Of a stretch of DNA of 64,000 nucleotides, positions 16,842-24,487 are shown piece after piece. The translations under genes and the position numbers were made by a program. The DNA lies in assembly GCF_024199795.1 (NCBI RefSeq), contig NZ_JANADK010000001.1, positions 6,386,001 to 6,450,000 on the forward strand. Reading direction: 5' to 3'. This stretch comes from Bradyrhizobium sp. CCGB01 (lineage in GTDB: Bacteria; Pseudomonadota; Alphaproteobacteria; Rhizobiales; Xanthobacteraceae). Below the pieces are notes generated by a model. The model was not told the origin of the DNA and ran no database searches. It worked only from the letters and a program-made list of their open reading frames with translations. Positions within the stretch are counted from its first letter, which is position 1. Every line of letters starts with the position of its first letter.

Positions 16842-17354
16842 TCAAGTTGCCGATGCAGCTGCGGGGTGGAAGACCAGCCCGAAACCGTCGATGCAGTAGC
16901 GCAATCCGGTCGGCTTCGGGCCGTCGTCGAAGACATGGCCGAGATGGCCGCCGCAACGCCGACAATGCACTTCGGTGCGCAGCATGCCGTAGGTGCGATC
17001 CTCGGTCTTGCCGACATTGCCCTCGATCGGCTGGTAGAAGCTCGGCCAACCCGTGCCGCTCTCGAACTTGGTGTCGGACGCAAACAGCGGCAGGTCGCAG
17101 CCGGCGCAGGCGAAGGTGCCCTTGCGATGCTCCTTGAGCAGCGGGCTGGAGCCGGGCCGCTCGGTACCGTGGTTGCGCAGGATCTCATACTGCTGCGGCG
17201 TGAGCTGGGCGCGCCACTCGGCCTCCGTCTTCTGGATCTCGAACTTTTCCGCGGCCTTCTCTCCAGCCTCGGCCGGCGTTCCTCTCAGCCAGCGGAAGGC
17301 CGAAAGGCCGAACAGGCCGGCGACAGTCGTCAACAGGATGCGGCGGTCAAACAT
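16842..17354 (-). CDS. msrB: Peptide-methionine (R)-S-oxide reductase MsrB, exported form
   Basis: Repairs methionine-R-sulfoxide in proteins. 170 residues from the ATG at 17354, which has GGAGA 8 nt upstream. The MsrB domain shows the zinc cysteines C83/C86 and C131/C134, the GTGWPSF motif and the catalytic cysteine C154 in RYCIDG. The usual motif is RYCxN, and here N is replaced by D. The N-terminus ([19 protein letters not shown]) has two arginines and a hydrophobic stretch, like a Tat signal or a membrane anchor, so it probably acts in the periplasm. It lies close downstream of the oxidoreductase gene on the same strand and may be read through from it. Confidence 0.92.
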   Translation of the reverse strand: MFDRRILLTTVAGLFGLSAFRWLRGTPAEAGEKAAEKFEIQKTEAEWRAQLTPQQYEILRNHGTERPGSSPLLKEHRKGTFACAGCDLPLFASDTKFESGTGWPSFYQPIEGNVGKTEDRTYGMLRTEVHCRRCGGHLGHVFDDGPKPTGLRYCIDGFGLVFHPAAASAT

Positions 17355-17441
17355 CTCATTCTCCGTGCGCGGGGAGTCCACGCCCTGAGATACGGGCTCT
17401 AACGGCCGACGTTACACTTCCGGGCGGAATTTTTCTCGGGC

Positions 17442-18899
17442 TTATTGCGAGACAGGGTCGCCCTGCGAGGCCGGTTCCAGCTCCTCAGCCGCAGGTTTCG
17501 GCGGAGGGGCCGGCCGCGGCCGGACACTGGGCGGCGGACGGCGCGGACCGGTGCCGGCCGCCCGGTTGGCTTCGGCCAGCCGCGCCTCGCGTTCCCGGTC
17601 CTTGATCCGGGCACGCTCGCGATAGCGGGCGAGCGAGCCTGCGGCGGCGGAACTTGCCCTGCCCCAGACTCCCACCAATTGACCCGCGACACGTCCCGTG
17701 GCGCCCCCGGCCCAGACCAGCTCGAACGGCGAGAACAGTTTCCAGCGCTCGTCGCCCCACAGGATGCTGCGCGCGATCAACTGTCCGGCCATGGCCGAGG
17801 TGTTCATGCCCTGGCGGCCGAACCCGCTCGCCACCCACAGGCCTTTGCGCAACTGGCCGATCTGCGGCATGCCGTGCACGGTCTGGCCGGTGGCGCCGCC
17901 GAACATGTCGGTGATCTCGACATTGCCGAGCTCAGGGAAGATCGATCTGATCCGCCGCCTGACCGCACCCGCAAAGCGCTGCGGACGCGCGGCCCAGGTG
18001 GTCTCGGGGCTTTCCCACATCAGGCGGTCGCCATCGACGACACGGAAATGGTCGACCCCGTCGGAATCCATCACCGATCCCTTGAAGGCGATGATCTCAT
18101 GCACGCGCTCGCCGAGCGGCACGGTGATGCCTGCATAGCGCCAGACCGGCAGCAGCGTCTCCGACAAGCGCCTCAAGGGCGCGCCGAGATGGATGTTGCC
18201 GGCGAGCACGATGTGGGTGGCGCGCAGCCGCGCCGAGGGCGTGACGATGCGCTTGCGGATGCCGGAATGATCGATGCTGACGACCGGCGTATCCTCGAAG
18301 ATGCGCGCTCCCGCCCGCCGCGCCAGCGCCGCAAGGCCGTGCACATATTTGCGGCCGTCGACCTGGAACGCCCGGGGATAGTAGACGCCGTGGAAGTAAC
18401 GGTCGGTCTTGAGCACCTCGCGGACGCGATCGGCCTGCCAGCCCTCGACCTCCGTGTCGAAATCCTCGTTCAGCATCTGCAGGCGGCTGATCAGCCGGTC
18501 GCCGCCATCGACGTTGGAGACCTCCAGCACGCCATCGCTCGGAGCAATCCCCGGCATGTTCGCCTCGGTGGCGTTGGTCCGGACGAACTCGGCGCCCTCC
18601 TTCGACAGCGTCCACAATTCGCGCGCGTCCTCGAAGCCGATGCGCTCGATCAGCGCGGTGAGCGGCAGCGCAAAGCCCGGCATCACGGTGCCGAGCTGGT
18701 TGCCGGAGGCGTTCCAGCCGACATGGCGGCCCTCGAGCACTGCGACGCTGGCCCCTAACCGGGCTGCCTCCAGCGCGATGGAGAGCCCGGCCAGCCCGGC
18801 CCCGATGACGCAGATGTCGGCGTCGAGGTCGAACGACAGCCGCGTGCGGTCGCGAAAGCCGGCTTCTTCCTGGGACACGCTTGTGAAAGTCTCGCTCAT
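17442..18899 (-). CDS. FAD-dependent amine/amino-acid oxidoreductase (DAO family)
   Basis: 485 residues. The N-terminal Rossmann motif (DICVIGAGLAGLSIALEAA) and LEGRHVGWNASG place it in the D-amino-acid oxidase / gamma-glutamylputrescine oxidase / glycine oxidase superfamily. The C-terminal FAD motif GLWVASGFGRQGMNTSAM confirms this. A proline- and charge-rich tail of ~70 residues (about 415-485) extends beyond the domain and may be disordered. No membrane segments are seen. The exact substrate (amine, sarcosine or D-amino acid) cannot be told. It lies upstream of msrB on the same strand with an 87-bp gap. Confidence 0.85.
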   Translation of the reverse strand: MSETFTSVSQEEAGFRDRTRLSFDLDADICVIGAGLAGLSIALEAARLGASVAVLEGRHVGWNASGNQLGTVMPGFALPLTALIERIGFEDARELWTLSKEGAEFVRTNATEANMPGIAPSDGVLEVSNVDGGDRLISRLQMLNEDFDTEVEGWQADRVREVLKTDRYFHGVYYPRAFQVDGRKYVHGLAALARRAGARIFEDTPVVSIDHSGIRKRIVTPSARLRATHIVLAGNIHLGAPLRRLSETLLPVWRYAGITVPLGERVHEIIAFKGSVMDSDGVDHFRVVDGDRLMWESPETTWAARPQRFAGAVRRRIRSIFPELGNVEITDMFGGATGQTVHGMPQIGQLRKGLWVASGFGRQGMNTSAMAGQLIARSILWGDERWKLFSPFELVWAGGATGRVAGQLVGVWGRASSAAAGSLARYRERARIKDREREARLAEANRAAGTGPRRPPPSVRPRPAPPPKPAAEELEPASQGDPVSQ

Positions 18900-18910
18900 G
18901 TCGTTTTCTT

Positions 18911-19013
18911 AGAGCATGATCCGGAAACGTGTGCAGCGGTTTTCCGAACAGATCGTGCTCAAACTCACAACCTAAAGCGCGATGACGATTCGCTCTGATT
19001 TCATCGCGCTTTA
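18911..19013. repeat. Dispersed rhizobial intergenic palindromes (two)
   Basis: 18911-18961 is an imperfect palindrome starting GAGCATGATCCGGAAA and ending TTTCCG..GATCGTGCTC. 18973-19013 pairs TAAAGCGCGATGA with TCATCGCGCTTTA. Both are common non-coding repeats of Bradyrhizobium and other Rhizobiales (from memory), and have no assigned function. Confidence 0.75.
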
Positions 19014-19094
19014 AAGGACCGATCGGGCGCTTGTCACCTTGTCCTCAGCCGCCGCCTGTAGATTATTCTGGACATGTAACGATTCGGGAATGCC

Positions 19095-19631
19095 ATGCGC
19101 CGTTTGATGCTGCTGCGTCACGCCAAGACCGAGACGGACGCGCCGAGCGGCCGTGACCAGGATCGCCGCCTCGACGACCGCGGCCACAAGGATGCCGCGC
19201 AGATCGGGGACTGGATCGCCGCCCATCCCCCCTTCCCCGAAACCGTGCTGGTGTCGCATGCCGTCCGGACCCGGCAGACTTGGGACATCGCCTGGGCGAC
19301 GATGAAGGACCGCGTCCCGGCGCCGCAGGTCGAGGTCCTGCCGGAACTCTACGGCGCCGATCCCGCGCAGATCCTGGAATCCATTCGCACCGCAACCGCC
19401 CCGTCCGACCCGAAGCAGTTGCTGCTGGTTGCCCATAATCCCGGCATGCACGAGGCCGCCCTGATGCTGATGGGCGGCGGCGATCCGGCCGGCGCCAAGG
19501 CGCTCGCCCACAACCTGCCCACGTCGGGGCTTGCGATCTTCGACTTTGACGTCAAGGATTGGGATGACGTGGCCTACCGCCGCGGCAAACTGGTGCTGTT
19601 CGTCAGCCCCAAGCTGCTTCGATCGGGTTGA
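19095..19631 (+). CDS. SixA-like histidine phosphatase
   Basis: 178-residue histidine-phosphatase-superfamily protein. The RHAK motif (LMLLRHAKTETD, residues 4-15) carries the catalytic histidine. VSHAVRTRQTWD and LLVAHNPGMHEA hold the other active-site arginine and histidine. E. coli SixA dephosphorylates phosphohistidine in Hpt or phosphotransferase proteins, and that role is possible here. It is cytoplasmic. It stands alone, after an intergenic repeat and 75 bp before the universal stress protein gene. Confidence 0.88.
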   Translation: MRRLMLLRHAKTETDAPSGRDQDRRLDDRGHKDAAQIGDWIAAHPPFPETVLVSHAVRTRQTWDIAWATMKDRVPAPQVEVLPELYGADPAQILESIRTATAPSDPKQLLLVAHNPGMHEAALMLMGGGDPAGAKALAHNLPTSGLAIFDFDVKDWDDVAYRRGKLVLFVSPKLLRSG

Positions 19632-19706
19632 GACGCGCGGGCGCCGTCTCGAACGGTTGATCCAGCCTGGTCACAAGACTTCCTGACTGGAAGACTGGAG
19701 GCGCAG

Positions 19707-20132
19707 ATGTTCAAGTCCATCCTCGTGCCCATCGACCTCGCCGACACCGATCTGGCAAAGCCGGCGATCGCGACCGCGGCAACGCTGTCGCAGACCTGGA
19801 GCGGCACCGTGCGCCTGCTCAACGTGCTGCCGATGACGCCGGTGATGCTGGCCGAATACGTCCCGGCCGATTTCGACGAACAGCAGCGCCAGACCTCGGA
19901 AGAAGCGCTCGCCATCGTCGCGCGCGAATCGGGCATCGAGGCTCCTCGCATCTCCAGCGTGGTGCGCCAGGGCGGCATCTATCACGAGATCCTGGAGGAG
20001 GCCGTGCACATGAAGGCCGATCTGATCGTGATGACCTCGCACCGGCCGGCGATGCGCACCTATTTCCTCGGCTCCAACGCCGGACACGTCGTGCGCTACG
20101 CCAAGTGCTCGGTGCTGGTGGTCAGGCACTGA
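19707..20132 (+). CDS. Universal stress protein (UspA family)
   Basis: 141 residues with a single Usp domain: FKSILVPIDLADTD at the N-terminus and GSNAGHVVRYAKCSVLVVRH at the C-terminus. The glycine-rich end (G-x9-G-x-S/T type) suggests an ATP-binding Usp. A strong GGAGGCG ribosome binding site precedes the ATG. Usp proteins help survival under stress or low oxygen. The partner is unknown. Confidence 0.93.
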   Translation: MFKSILVPIDLADTDLAKPAIATAATLSQTWSGTVRLLNVLPMTPVMLAEYVPADFDEQQRQTSEEALAIVARESGIEAPRISSVVRQGGIYHEILEEAVHMKADLIVMTSHRPAMRTYFLGSNAGHVVRYAKCSVLVVRH

Positions 20133-20139
20133 GTGCTGC

Positions 20140-20219
20140 CGTCATTGCGGGCGCAGCGAAGCAATCCAGACTGCCGACGCGGAAAGATTCTGGATTGCTT
20201 CGCTGCGCTCGCAATGACG
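20140..20219. repeat. Intergenic palindrome of the CGTCATTGCGAGC class
   Basis: CGTCATTGCGGGCGCAGCGA through AATCCAGA is answered by an almost perfect inverted copy ending GCTCGCAATGACG, so the arms are about 31 bp. A degenerate member of the same class lies at 63301-63389. It could fold as a terminator for the Usp gene. Confidence 0.85.
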
Positions 20220-20273
20220 ATGCGGAAGCAGCCGCAGCCCAATCTCATCGCACTTTAAGCTCGGAGCAATGTC

Positions 20274-20735
20274 ATGAAGCAATGGTGGCGGCGATGGACC
20301 TACGAGGTCCCGCTCGCGATCGGTGATGCGTTGTGGGAATTGCTGGTCGTCCAACTGGCGGCGTTGCTGGACAGGCTGACGGTGCGGAAGATCGTCGCCA
20401 CCATCCCTGTCGCCATCATCGTACTCGCTTACTACCACAGGATCCCGATTCCGCCGGAGCTGATGCTGGTCGGCGACTTCCTCGCCTATATCGACATCTT
20501 CTCGGCGCTGTTCCTGCTCGGCGTGCTGAGCCGCGTCACGACGATCCTGTTCGTCGTCAGGCAGACCGCGGCACGCATCGCCCTGCTCGTCGGCAGCACC
20601 GTCGCGCATGTGCGACGCCTGGACGTTCGGCATCGGCGCCAGCGCGGCGCGCCAGCAAGGCCCCGCCGCAAGCCCGTCCGGTCCGAGGACGATCGCGCTT
20701 ATGGCAGCGTCTGGGACCAGGTCGCACTGGCCTGA
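20274..20735 (+). CDS. Small membrane protein of unknown function
   Basis: 153 residues, not recognised. It has two or three hydrophobic segments (about 41-58, 63-86 and 90-108) and a basic C-terminal tail of 30-40 residues. A GGAG ribosome binding site precedes the ATG. No neighbour suggests a role: it stands between two intergenic repeats. Codon use looks normal, so I take it as real. Confidence 0.65.
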   Translation: MKQWWRRWTYEVPLAIGDALWELLVVQLAALLDRLTVRKIVATIPVAIIVLAYYHRIPIPPELMLVGDFLAYIDIFSALFLLGVLSRVTTILFVVRQTAARIALLVGSTVAHVRRLDVRHRRQRGAPARPRRKPVRSEDDRAYGSVWDQVALA

Positions 20736-20748
20736 TCATCACGGCAAC

Positions 20749-20825
20749 GTAGCCCGGGTGAGCGAAGCGATACCCGGGACCACACTCGCACCAATCCCGG
20801 ATGTCGCTTCGCTCATCCGGGCTAC
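20749..20825. repeat. Intergenic palindrome of the GTAGCCCGGGTGAGC class
   Basis: GTAGCCCGGGTGAGCGAAGC is answered by GCTTCGCTCATCCGGGCTAC. A shorter relative is at 47620-47685. It is non-coding and its function is unknown. Confidence 0.85.
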
Positions 20826-20939
20826 GAGATGTTGCATTGCCCGGCGGGCAAAACACCGTGGGTGTGTGTCTGCAATGATTATGCGGAGGCGCGGTACGTC
20901 ACCACGCCCGGATCTGCCGGGCGTGGCAACAGAGCAAAC

Positions 20940-21278
20940 TCACAGATATCGCGTCAGCTCGGCCTTGAACTGGCCGTAGACGGCGTCCTCGATCTGACTG
21001 CGCGTGATCCCGATGTCGCGCAAGGCGCGGTCGTCGAGCTCGTTCAGCGTCTTGACGGCGGAGCGGCGCTCCAGGCGGTCGAACAGCGCATGGGCGGCGG
21101 TGGCGAGCGTGCTGAAAAATCCGCCCGATGAGGATGGGCGTAAACTCCGCCCGGCAGTTTGCGAGATCGTGGTCATTCTTCTTCTCCGGCGTGCTGTTCC
21201 GCGCGGCGAAGCAGGTGCCGTTGGCGCAGACGCTGTCAGCGCCTGTACCTCATTTGCCATCGGATTGCTCTCGCTCAC
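20940..21278 (-). CDS. DUF1127 protein
   Basis: 112 residues ending in a DUF1127 (YjiS-like) domain: L-NELDDRALRDIGITRSQIE (residues about 80-101). The N-terminal ~60 residues are low-complexity and arginine-rich. DUF1127 proteins are small arginine-rich regulators, and some rhizobial ones bind RNA. It is transcribed divergently from a MocR-type regulator with only 84 bp between, which suggests that regulator controls it. M7 (21260) is an alternative start. Confidence 0.85.
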   Translation of the reverse strand: MSESNPMANEVQALTASAPTAPASPRGTARRRRRMTTISQTAGRSLRPSSSGGFFSTLATAAHALFDRLERRSAVKTLNELDDRALRDIGITRSQIEDAVYGQFKAELTRYL

Positions 21279-21312
21279 CTCGGCTCAATCGCGGAACTTG
21301 ATGGAACTTAAA

Positions 21313-21336
21313 TGCTCCAGTACACTACTCGGAGCA
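21313..21336. promoter_or_regulatory. Inverted repeat in the DUF1127/MocR divergent promoter
   Basis: TGCTCC-N12-GGAGCA is centred between the two divergent genes. Its place and symmetry fit an operator for the neighbouring regulator. No experimental basis is visible here. Confidence 0.4.
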
Positions 21337-21362
21337 AGTAAAACATTGCTCTCGGTGCAATA

Positions 21363-22706
21363 ATGTCCAAGTTCGAGTACGTGAAGCTTGCCGATGCCAT
21401 TGCGGCCGATATCACTAAAGGCACGTTAAGGCCCGGCGACCGACTGCCGCCACAGCGCAATTTTGCCTACGACCGTGGCATTGCGGTCTCGACCGCGAGC
21501 CGGGTTTATACGGAGCTGCTCCGCCGCGGCCTCGTGGTCGGCGAGGTCGGCCGCGGCACCTTCATCTCCGGCGACATCAAACGCGAAGTCGAGGCGTTGA
21601 GCGAGCCGCGCGACGCGCGCATCGATTTCGAGGTCAATTATCCCCTCCTGCCGCAGCAATGGGCGATGATCGCCAAGAGTCTTGCGGGACTGGAGCGCGT
21701 CGACGCGCTCGAATCCGCGCTGCGCGTCTCGGCCAGCACCGGCACCAAGAGCGCCCGCAATGCTGCCGCCGCCTATCTCGCGCGCAAGGATTTTACGCCG
21801 CAGGCCGAGCAGATCGTCTTCACCGCCAACGGCAAGCAGTCGCTCGCAGCCGCGCTCGCCGCTCTCGTTCCCACCGGCGGGCGCTGCGGCGTCGAGGCGC
21901 TGACCTACCCTTACGTCAAGAGCATCGCGGCGCGGCTCGGCGTGACGCTGGTGCCAATTCCGATGGATGAATTCGGCGCGCGGCCCGACGCGATCCAGAA
22001 GGCGCATCGCGAGGCGCATCTGTCGGCGCTGTACCTCCAGCCCATCATCCAGAACCCGCTCGGCGTCACCATGAACGCGACGCGGCGCGCCGACATCATG
22101 CGCGTTGCCGAAAAGCTCGATCTCACCATCATCGAGGACGCCGTCTACGGCTTCCTCGCCGACGACACGCCGCTGGCGGCGCTCGGCCCCGACCGCTGCA
22201 TCGTGATCGACAGCCTGTCCAAGAAGGTGGCGCCGGGCCTCGCACTCGGCATCCTCGTCACGCCGCCGCATCTGCGCGAGAGCGTGATGAGCGCGGTCCG
22301 CACTGGCGGCTGGATTGCCTCGGGCCACGCGCTGGCGTCCGGTCAGCGGCTGATGGCCGACGGCACCGTCGCCGAGCTGACGCGGCTGAAGCGGACCGAC
22401 GCCGGACGCCGGCAGCAGACCGCGGCAAGGCTGCTCTCGGGCTACCAGCTCTCGGCCGACCCGCGCTCCTATCATCTCTGGCTGACGCTGCCGCCGCACT
22501 GGCGCTCGCAAACCTTCGTCGCCGCAGCAGCACGGCGCGGCATCGCGCTGACGCCGTCCTCGACGTTTGCGATTGCGCATGGACATGCACCGAACGCGGT
22601 TCGGCTCGCACTCGCCCCGCCCTCGCCCGAGCAGCTCGATTCCGGCCTGCGCACGCTCGTGTCGCTGCTCGGCACCAAGGAAGAGGATTTCGACTCGACC
22701 GAGTAA
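21363..22706 (+). CDS. MocR-type transcriptional regulator (GntR HTH fused to aminotransferase domain)
   Basis: 447 residues. The GntR winged helix occupies residues 1-75 (LRPGDRLPPQRNFAYDRGIA). A class I aminotransferase domain of about 350 residues follows. The PLP lysine is in IDSLSKKVAPGLALG (about residue 285), and IIEDAVYGFL holds the ring-binding aspartate. MocR proteins bind PLP or its amino-acid adducts as effectors rather than acting as enzymes. It is divergent from the DUF1127 gene and very probably regulates it and itself. Confidence 0.9.
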   Translation: MSKFEYVKLADAIAADITKGTLRPGDRLPPQRNFAYDRGIAVSTASRVYTELLRRGLVVGEVGRGTFISGDIKREVEALSEPRDARIDFEVNYPLLPQQWAMIAKSLAGLERVDALESALRVSASTGTKSARNAAAAYLARKDFTPQAEQIVFTANGKQSLAAALAALVPTGGRCGVEALTYPYVKSIAARLGVTLVPIPMDEFGARPDAIQKAHREAHLSALYLQPIIQNPLGVTMNATRRADIMRVAEKLDLTIIEDAVYGFLADDTPLAALGPDRCIVIDSLSKKVAPGLALGILVTPPHLRESVMSAVRTGGWIASGHALASGQRLMADGTVAELTRLKRTDAGRRQQTAARLLSGYQLSADPRSYHLWLTLPPHWRSQTFVAAAARRGIALTPSSTFAIAHGHAPNAVRLALAPPSPEQLDSGLRTLVSLLGTKEEDFDSTE

Positions 22707-22719
22707 CGTGCGGAACCTC

Positions 22720-23337
22720 TCAGGCCTCCGGCCATTCCGCGATGAAGCCCCTCGCCTTGTACGGCTCGATCTTGTCCCATTCGTGCAGGACCCGGCGGCG
22801 AAACTCGACATCCGTGTGCCAGAGCGCGCGCGGTATCGCAAAGCTGTCGACGGTGAGCAGCATCTTCTCGACTTGAGGCCAGTGCCGGTGCAGCGTCATC
22901 GGGTAGCGGCGCGCCGTCCAGGTGTTGCCAAGGCAGATCACGCTCCGGATGTTTTGCAGTCCAAGCGCCGCATCAATGATCGGCAGCGAGAAGATCACGT
23001 TCTCGCCGGTGTTCATCGCGTGATGTTCCTCGAGGACAAGATCCTGCGGAATGCCCGCGGCAACCATCGCTGCCTTAATGATGGTGCACTCGGATTGCTC
23101 CGAGCCCGGCGTCACGCCGCCACTGACAATCGACCAGCGGAAGAAGCCCTCGCGCCACAGCTTCGCGGCGACGTCGACGCGCAGTGCGACGTCCTCGCGG
23201 GTACCGAACATGAACAACAGATCGGCCGGCCGCAGTGGCGTATCGACCAGATGCGTGCGGTTGATCTCGGCGATCTCATCCGCCGCAAGCCGGCGGGTGC
23301 TGCAATCCATGCTTGGCATGGCAGCACGATGCGGCAC
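22720..23337 (-). CDS. DUF218 (YdcF/ElyC/SanA-like) protein
   Basis: 205 residues. The core pattern is that of DUF218: LLFMFGTREDVALRV, SGGVTPGSEQSECT, VLEEHHAMNTGENV and LGNTWTARRYPMTL. Membrane-bound relatives act in envelope or cell-wall processes, while YdcF of E. coli is soluble and binds S-adenosylmethionine. No membrane segment is seen here, so it is more like YdcF. M7 or M10 are possible later starts. It is convergent with the MocR gene, 13 bp apart. Confidence 0.8.
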   Translation of the reverse strand: MPHRAAMPSMDCSTRRLAADEIAEINRTHLVDTPLRPADLLFMFGTREDVALRVDVAAKLWREGFFRWSIVSGGVTPGSEQSECTIIKAAMVAAGIPQDLVLEEHHAMNTGENVIFSLPIIDAALGLQNIRSVICLGNTWTARRYPMTLHRHWPQVEKMLLTVDSFAIPRALWHTDVEFRRRVLHEWDKIEPYKARGFIAEWPEA

Positions 23338-23381
23338 CGGCGCAAGGCTGCGAAGTCACGTTTGATTGCGGCCGATTGCAC

Positions 23382-23969
23382 CTACGGCAGCAAGGCCTTG
23401 GGCACGCGGTCAAAACCGTAGCTCTGCGGCTGGTTGCGCCGCACGAAGCCGCCGACCTGCCAGGCGAACAGCGCGGCAAAGCCGATGATGAACAGCGCAC
23501 CTGCGAATTCGCCGATCAGGAGCGCGCGGATCAACAGCCCGGCCATGGCCACCGTCAGCACCGCCAAAAACGCCAGCACCCCCGCATAGGTCTTGCGGCC
23601 GAGGCCGGCGGTCAATTCGGCGCGGCTGCCGGCTTGCGCCATCCGTGCATGCAGTTCGAGAATGAACGCGCGAAAACCGTTATCCTGCGGCGCCATCAGC
23701 GCCGCGGTCTGCCAGCTCGTCGACAGGATCGCGATACGGCCGCCCTTGGTGTGGCTGAGATCGGCGCGAAAGCGGTGCTGCTGCATCGATACCGGGCGAA
23801 ACGACAGCCGGATCGCCGAGATCTCGTCATAGCGCCACAGGCCGGAGCGGCCGGCGATGTGCCAGGACAGGCCCTCGTCCGTCAGCTCGAAACGATGCGC
23901 CGAGCCGATCAGCGACGCCTTGTAGGCGTAGCTCGTGACCGACGGGCCTTGCGCTTCCGAAACCTGCAT
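23382..23969 (-). CDS. Membrane protein of unknown function
   Basis: 195 residues from the ATG at 23969. A longer frame to 24074 would run into the divergent gene and has an unlikely arginine-rich start. The first ~125 residues look like a soluble beta-rich PH-like domain (FELTDEGLSWHI, LWRYDEISAIRLSF). Two hydrophobic segments follow (about 130-150 and 155-175) and then a basic tail. I do not recognise a family with certainty. It is divergent from the next small membrane protein with an 80-bp gap. Confidence 0.65.
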   Translation of the reverse strand: MQVSEAQGPSVTSYAYKASLIGSAHRFELTDEGLSWHIAGRSGLWRYDEISAIRLSFRPVSMQQHRFRADLSHTKGGRIAILSTSWQTAALMAPQDNGFRAFILELHARMAQAGSRAELTAGLGRKTYAGVLAFLAVLTVAMAGLLIRALLIGEFAGALFIIGFAALFAWQVGGFVRRNQPQSYGFDRVPKALLP

Positions 23970-24049
23970 CTCGACAATCAATTCCCGTCCGCGCAATCCC
24001 GCCTGCGATCGGCTTGCGCGATCGCCCTCGCCCATCCTACAAGTTGGGC

Positions 24050-24484
24050 ATGGCTGAGACGACCTTTTTTCCACGCCGCCTGATTCTCGGCGCCGCCGTG
24101 ATCTCCGGCGTGCTGCTTGCGCTCGCGGTGCACATGCTGGGCGCGCGCTACGGGCTCGACCTCGGCGGGCTCTGGCACTCCGACACGCATGAATTCATAC
24201 CGGCGGGCGCGGCGATCGCGTGGTGGCTGATTGCCACGGTCGGCTTCTCGGGCGGCTATTTCACGGCAACGCTGATGCAGAGCGCCGTCTCCGGGCAGAT
24301 CCCGCAGCGGATGCGGCAGTTCCTGATAGCGGTCGGCGTGCTGTTGCTGGCGGGCGCGGGCCAGGCGGCCTCGGCGCCGAGCCCGATCCCGACCGTTTCG
24401 GGCGTGCTCGCCGGGCTCGCCGCGCTATGCCTTGGCGCCGTGATGGCGTTCTGCGGCGCGCATTTCGCGCTGCGCCGCGGCTAG
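24050..24484 (+). CDS. Small four-TM membrane protein of unknown function
   Basis: 144 residues from the ATG at 24050; the longer frame overlaps the opposing promoter. Hydrophobic segments lie at about 10-30, 53-75, 88-107 and 115-138. No family is recognised. It ends 3 bp from the end of the converging GGDEF-EAL gene. Its length and spacing support a real gene. Confidence 0.65.
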   Translation: MAETTFFPRRLILGAAVISGVLLALAVHMLGARYGLDLGGLWHSDTHEFIPAGAAIAWWLIATVGFSGGYFTATLMQSAVSGQIPQRMRQFLIAVGVLLLAGAGQAASAPSPIPTVSGVLAGLAALCLGAVMAFCGAHFALRRG

Positions 24485-24487
24485 ACA

